Source: Burkholderiaceae bacterium
GTDB lineage: Bacteria > Pseudomonadota > Gammaproteobacteria > Burkholderiales > Burkholderiaceae_C
DNA length: 8,064 nucleotides
Assembly: GCA_023260355.1 (NCBI GenBank)
Contig: JALQVJ010000259.1
Span: forward strand, 1 to 8,064
Direction: 5' to 3'
The translations under genes were made by a program, and so were the position numbers. Under the pieces are notes generated by a model. That model was not told the origin of the DNA, did no database searches, and saw only the letters and a list, made by a program, of their open reading frames with translations. Shown piece by piece: positions 7,457 to 8,064 of the stretch. Each line of letters begins with the position of its first letter. The stretch's first letter is position 1.

Positions 7457-7948
7457 CTAAGAAAGGTGTTGCGCAGCGAGCAACTGGCGCGCCGCGGTGG
7501 ATGCGGGCAACTCGCCCGCTTTGACTGATTGGATGGTGGACTCGAGCTGAGCCCGCACTTGAGGATGTGCCTTGAACGCGCGCTGCAACCCCGCGTGAAT
7601 GCGCTCCCACATCCACGCCAAGGCTTGGTTCTGGCGCCGTGCTTGCCACGCGCCTGCACGATCTTGCAACTGTTGGAATTGCAGCACCGTTTGCCAGAAC
7701 GCTTCGACGCCCTCCCCCAAGAGAGCAGATAGTTGCATCACCTCCGGGCGCCACTCTGACGTGTCGCCCCGCGAATGCAATCCAAGCAGACGCAACGACG
7801 ATGTGATTTGAGCGCGTGCGCGTGTGGCAGCATCGGGATCGATGTCGGCTTTGTTGATGACCACCAGATCGGCGAGCTCCATCACGCCTTTTTTGATGGC
7901 CTGCAAATCATCGCCAGCATTGGGCAATACCCGCCCAACCCCGGCCAT
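7457..7948 (-). CDS. meaB: MeaB (ArgK-like) G3E GTPase, C-terminal half only; broken or mis-assembled
   Basis: MeaB guards and reloads adenosylcobalamin-dependent methylmalonyl-CoA mutase. Only about 156 residues match the family, from [14 protein letters not shown] (about base 7927) to the stop at 7457, against roughly 325-340 normally. Present are the guanine-specificity motif VVINKAD (G4), the [10 protein letters not shown] stretch, and the helical dimerisation arm with ALAWMWERI. Missing are the Walker A loop, the switch regions and the base of the G domain, so the product cannot bind GTP as it stands. Upstream of about 7930 the frame continues into unrelated sequence. The nearest ATG, at 7946-7948, has no Shine-Dalgarno, and a farther one at 8003-8005 lies inside a terminator stem. 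The end given is that nearest ATG, not a supported start. Frame and codons within the remaining half look healthy, which suggests a recent break or an assembly junction. Confidence 0.85.
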   Translation of the reverse strand: MAGVGRVLPNAGDDLQAIKKGVMELADLVVINKADIDPDAATRARAQITSSLRLLGLHSRGDTSEWRPEVMQLSALLGEGVEAFWQTVLQFQQLQDRAGAWQARRQNQALAWMWERIHAGLQRAFKAHPQVRAQLESTIQSVKAGELPASTAARQLLAAQHLS

Positions 7949-7950
7949 TA

Positions 7951-7966
7951 TTGATGCATTGACGCA
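7951..7966. repeat. 8-bp tandem direct repeat beside the meaB break
   Basis: TTGATGCA (7951-7958) is followed directly by TTGACGCA (7959-7966), seven of eight bases identical. It lies between the point where MeaB similarity ends and the terminator T-run. It could be a protein-binding site or a remnant of a recombination event; nothing else supports either reading. Confidence 0.4.
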
Positions 7967-7967
7967 T

Positions 7968-8013
7968 AAAAAAACCCACGCGAGTGCGTTGGTGAAGACG
8001 CACATCGAGTGGG
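7968..8013 (-). terminator. Strong minus-strand intrinsic terminator upstream of truncated meaB
   Basis: Read on the minus strand, CCCAC-T-CGA-T-GTGCG pairs with CGCAC-TCG-C-GTGGG. That is 13 paired bases with one mismatch and one bulge around a ten-base loop, followed directly by seven T residues. It would end a minus-strand gene lying to the right of the window. It would also stop any transcript from there entering meaB-pccB-pccA, so a promoter for the operon would have to lie within 7931-7967; I see no convincing one there. Confidence 0.8.
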
Positions 8014-8024
8014 CTCTGGCGCAA

Positions 8025-8043
8025 TTAGCGGACTAACCGCTAA
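8025..8043. repeat. Perfect inverted repeat TTAGCGG-ACTAA-CCGCTAA
   Basis: Seven perfectly paired bases with a five-base loop. No T-run suits it as a terminator in the minus direction, and only AAA follows on the plus side. On the minus strand it covers the TAG (8040-8042) that closes a short open frame running in from the window edge and reading NLPVWRF. It may simply be the end of the next gene, or a recombination or protein-binding site. Confidence 0.5.
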
Positions 8044-8064
8044 AAACGCCACACGGGCAAATTA

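Noticed and set aside
7441..7659. 73-residue N-terminal extension of pccB
   Set aside because: The frame is open but overlaps meaB in another frame, does not resemble PccB, and the ATG at 7438-7440 has a good ribosome binding site and the family N-terminus.
7951..7990. Minus-strand promoter for the truncated meaB operon between the terminator and 7930
   Set aside because: CAATAAT could act as a -10, but no -35 sits at the right distance; the upstream bases are the terminator stem and T-run.
7933..8043. Possible integron attC site at the meaB break (GTTGGGC on the minus strand fits the R' core GTTRRRY; GGTTAGTCC nearby)
   Set aside because: No matching RYYYAAC partner is placed so that the segment folds as an attC. 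GTTAGTC deviates from the core, and a seven-base degenerate match is expected by chance.
8040..8063. Minus-strand open frame ending NLPVWRF before TAG, as the C-terminus of the upstream gene
   Set aside because: Plausible because a terminator follows, but seven codons are too few to call a gene or recognise a family. It is mentioned only as context.

Overview
The window looks like a chromosomal segment of a betaproteobacterium of the order Burkholderiales, most likely family Comamonadaceae. This is inferred from the protein sequences: the PhaZ, PccA/PccB, MeaB and soluble RsxB-type proteins all have the character of that group. It is also consistent with the moderately high GC content and the pairing of PHA storage with propionyl-CoA carboxylation. 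No search was run, so the placement is by recognition only.

Left half, plus strand. The 3' part of an aromatic amino acid aminotransferase gene (tyrB type) runs in from the left edge and ends at 863. A strong intrinsic terminator follows at 912-938. After a 257-base intergenic region with a candidate promoter/operator come phaZ (intracellular polyhydroxybutyrate depolymerase, 1121-2542) and, 38 bases later, a soluble RnfB/RsxB-like ferredoxin gene (2581-3237). The last two are probably one transcription unit.

Right half, minus strand. Reading from the right, the order is the C-terminal half of meaB, pccB, pccA, then a VOC/glyoxalase-fold gene that probably encodes methylmalonyl-CoA epimerase. 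Spacings are 3 to 20 bases, so this is a tight operon. It covers the propionate branch: PccA/PccB carboxylate propionyl-CoA to (S)-methylmalonyl-CoA, the epimerase gives the (R) form, and methylmalonyl-CoA mutase (not in the window), protected by MeaB, makes succinyl-CoA. The two halves converge at 3238-3362, where there is a long hairpin but no good U-tract terminator.

The oddest place is the right end. Recognisable MeaB protein stops abruptly near 7930 at the LPNAGDDLQ motif, so the whole N-terminal nucleotide-binding half is absent. What lies beyond is unrelated sequence. It holds an 8-bp tandem repeat, a textbook minus-strand intrinsic terminator (7968-8013), a perfect 7-bp stem-loop (8025-8043) and perhaps the last codons of another minus-strand gene. 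Either a real rearrangement has cut the operon off from its promoter and mutase gene, or the assembly is chimeric there. Other points of note are a histone-like Lys/Ala/Pro tail on PhaZ, an RnfB-like protein without a membrane anchor, and Gln in place of the usual first metal-binding His in the VOC protein. I see no tRNA, rRNA, CRISPR array, IS element or prophage, and no clearly new multi-gene system.
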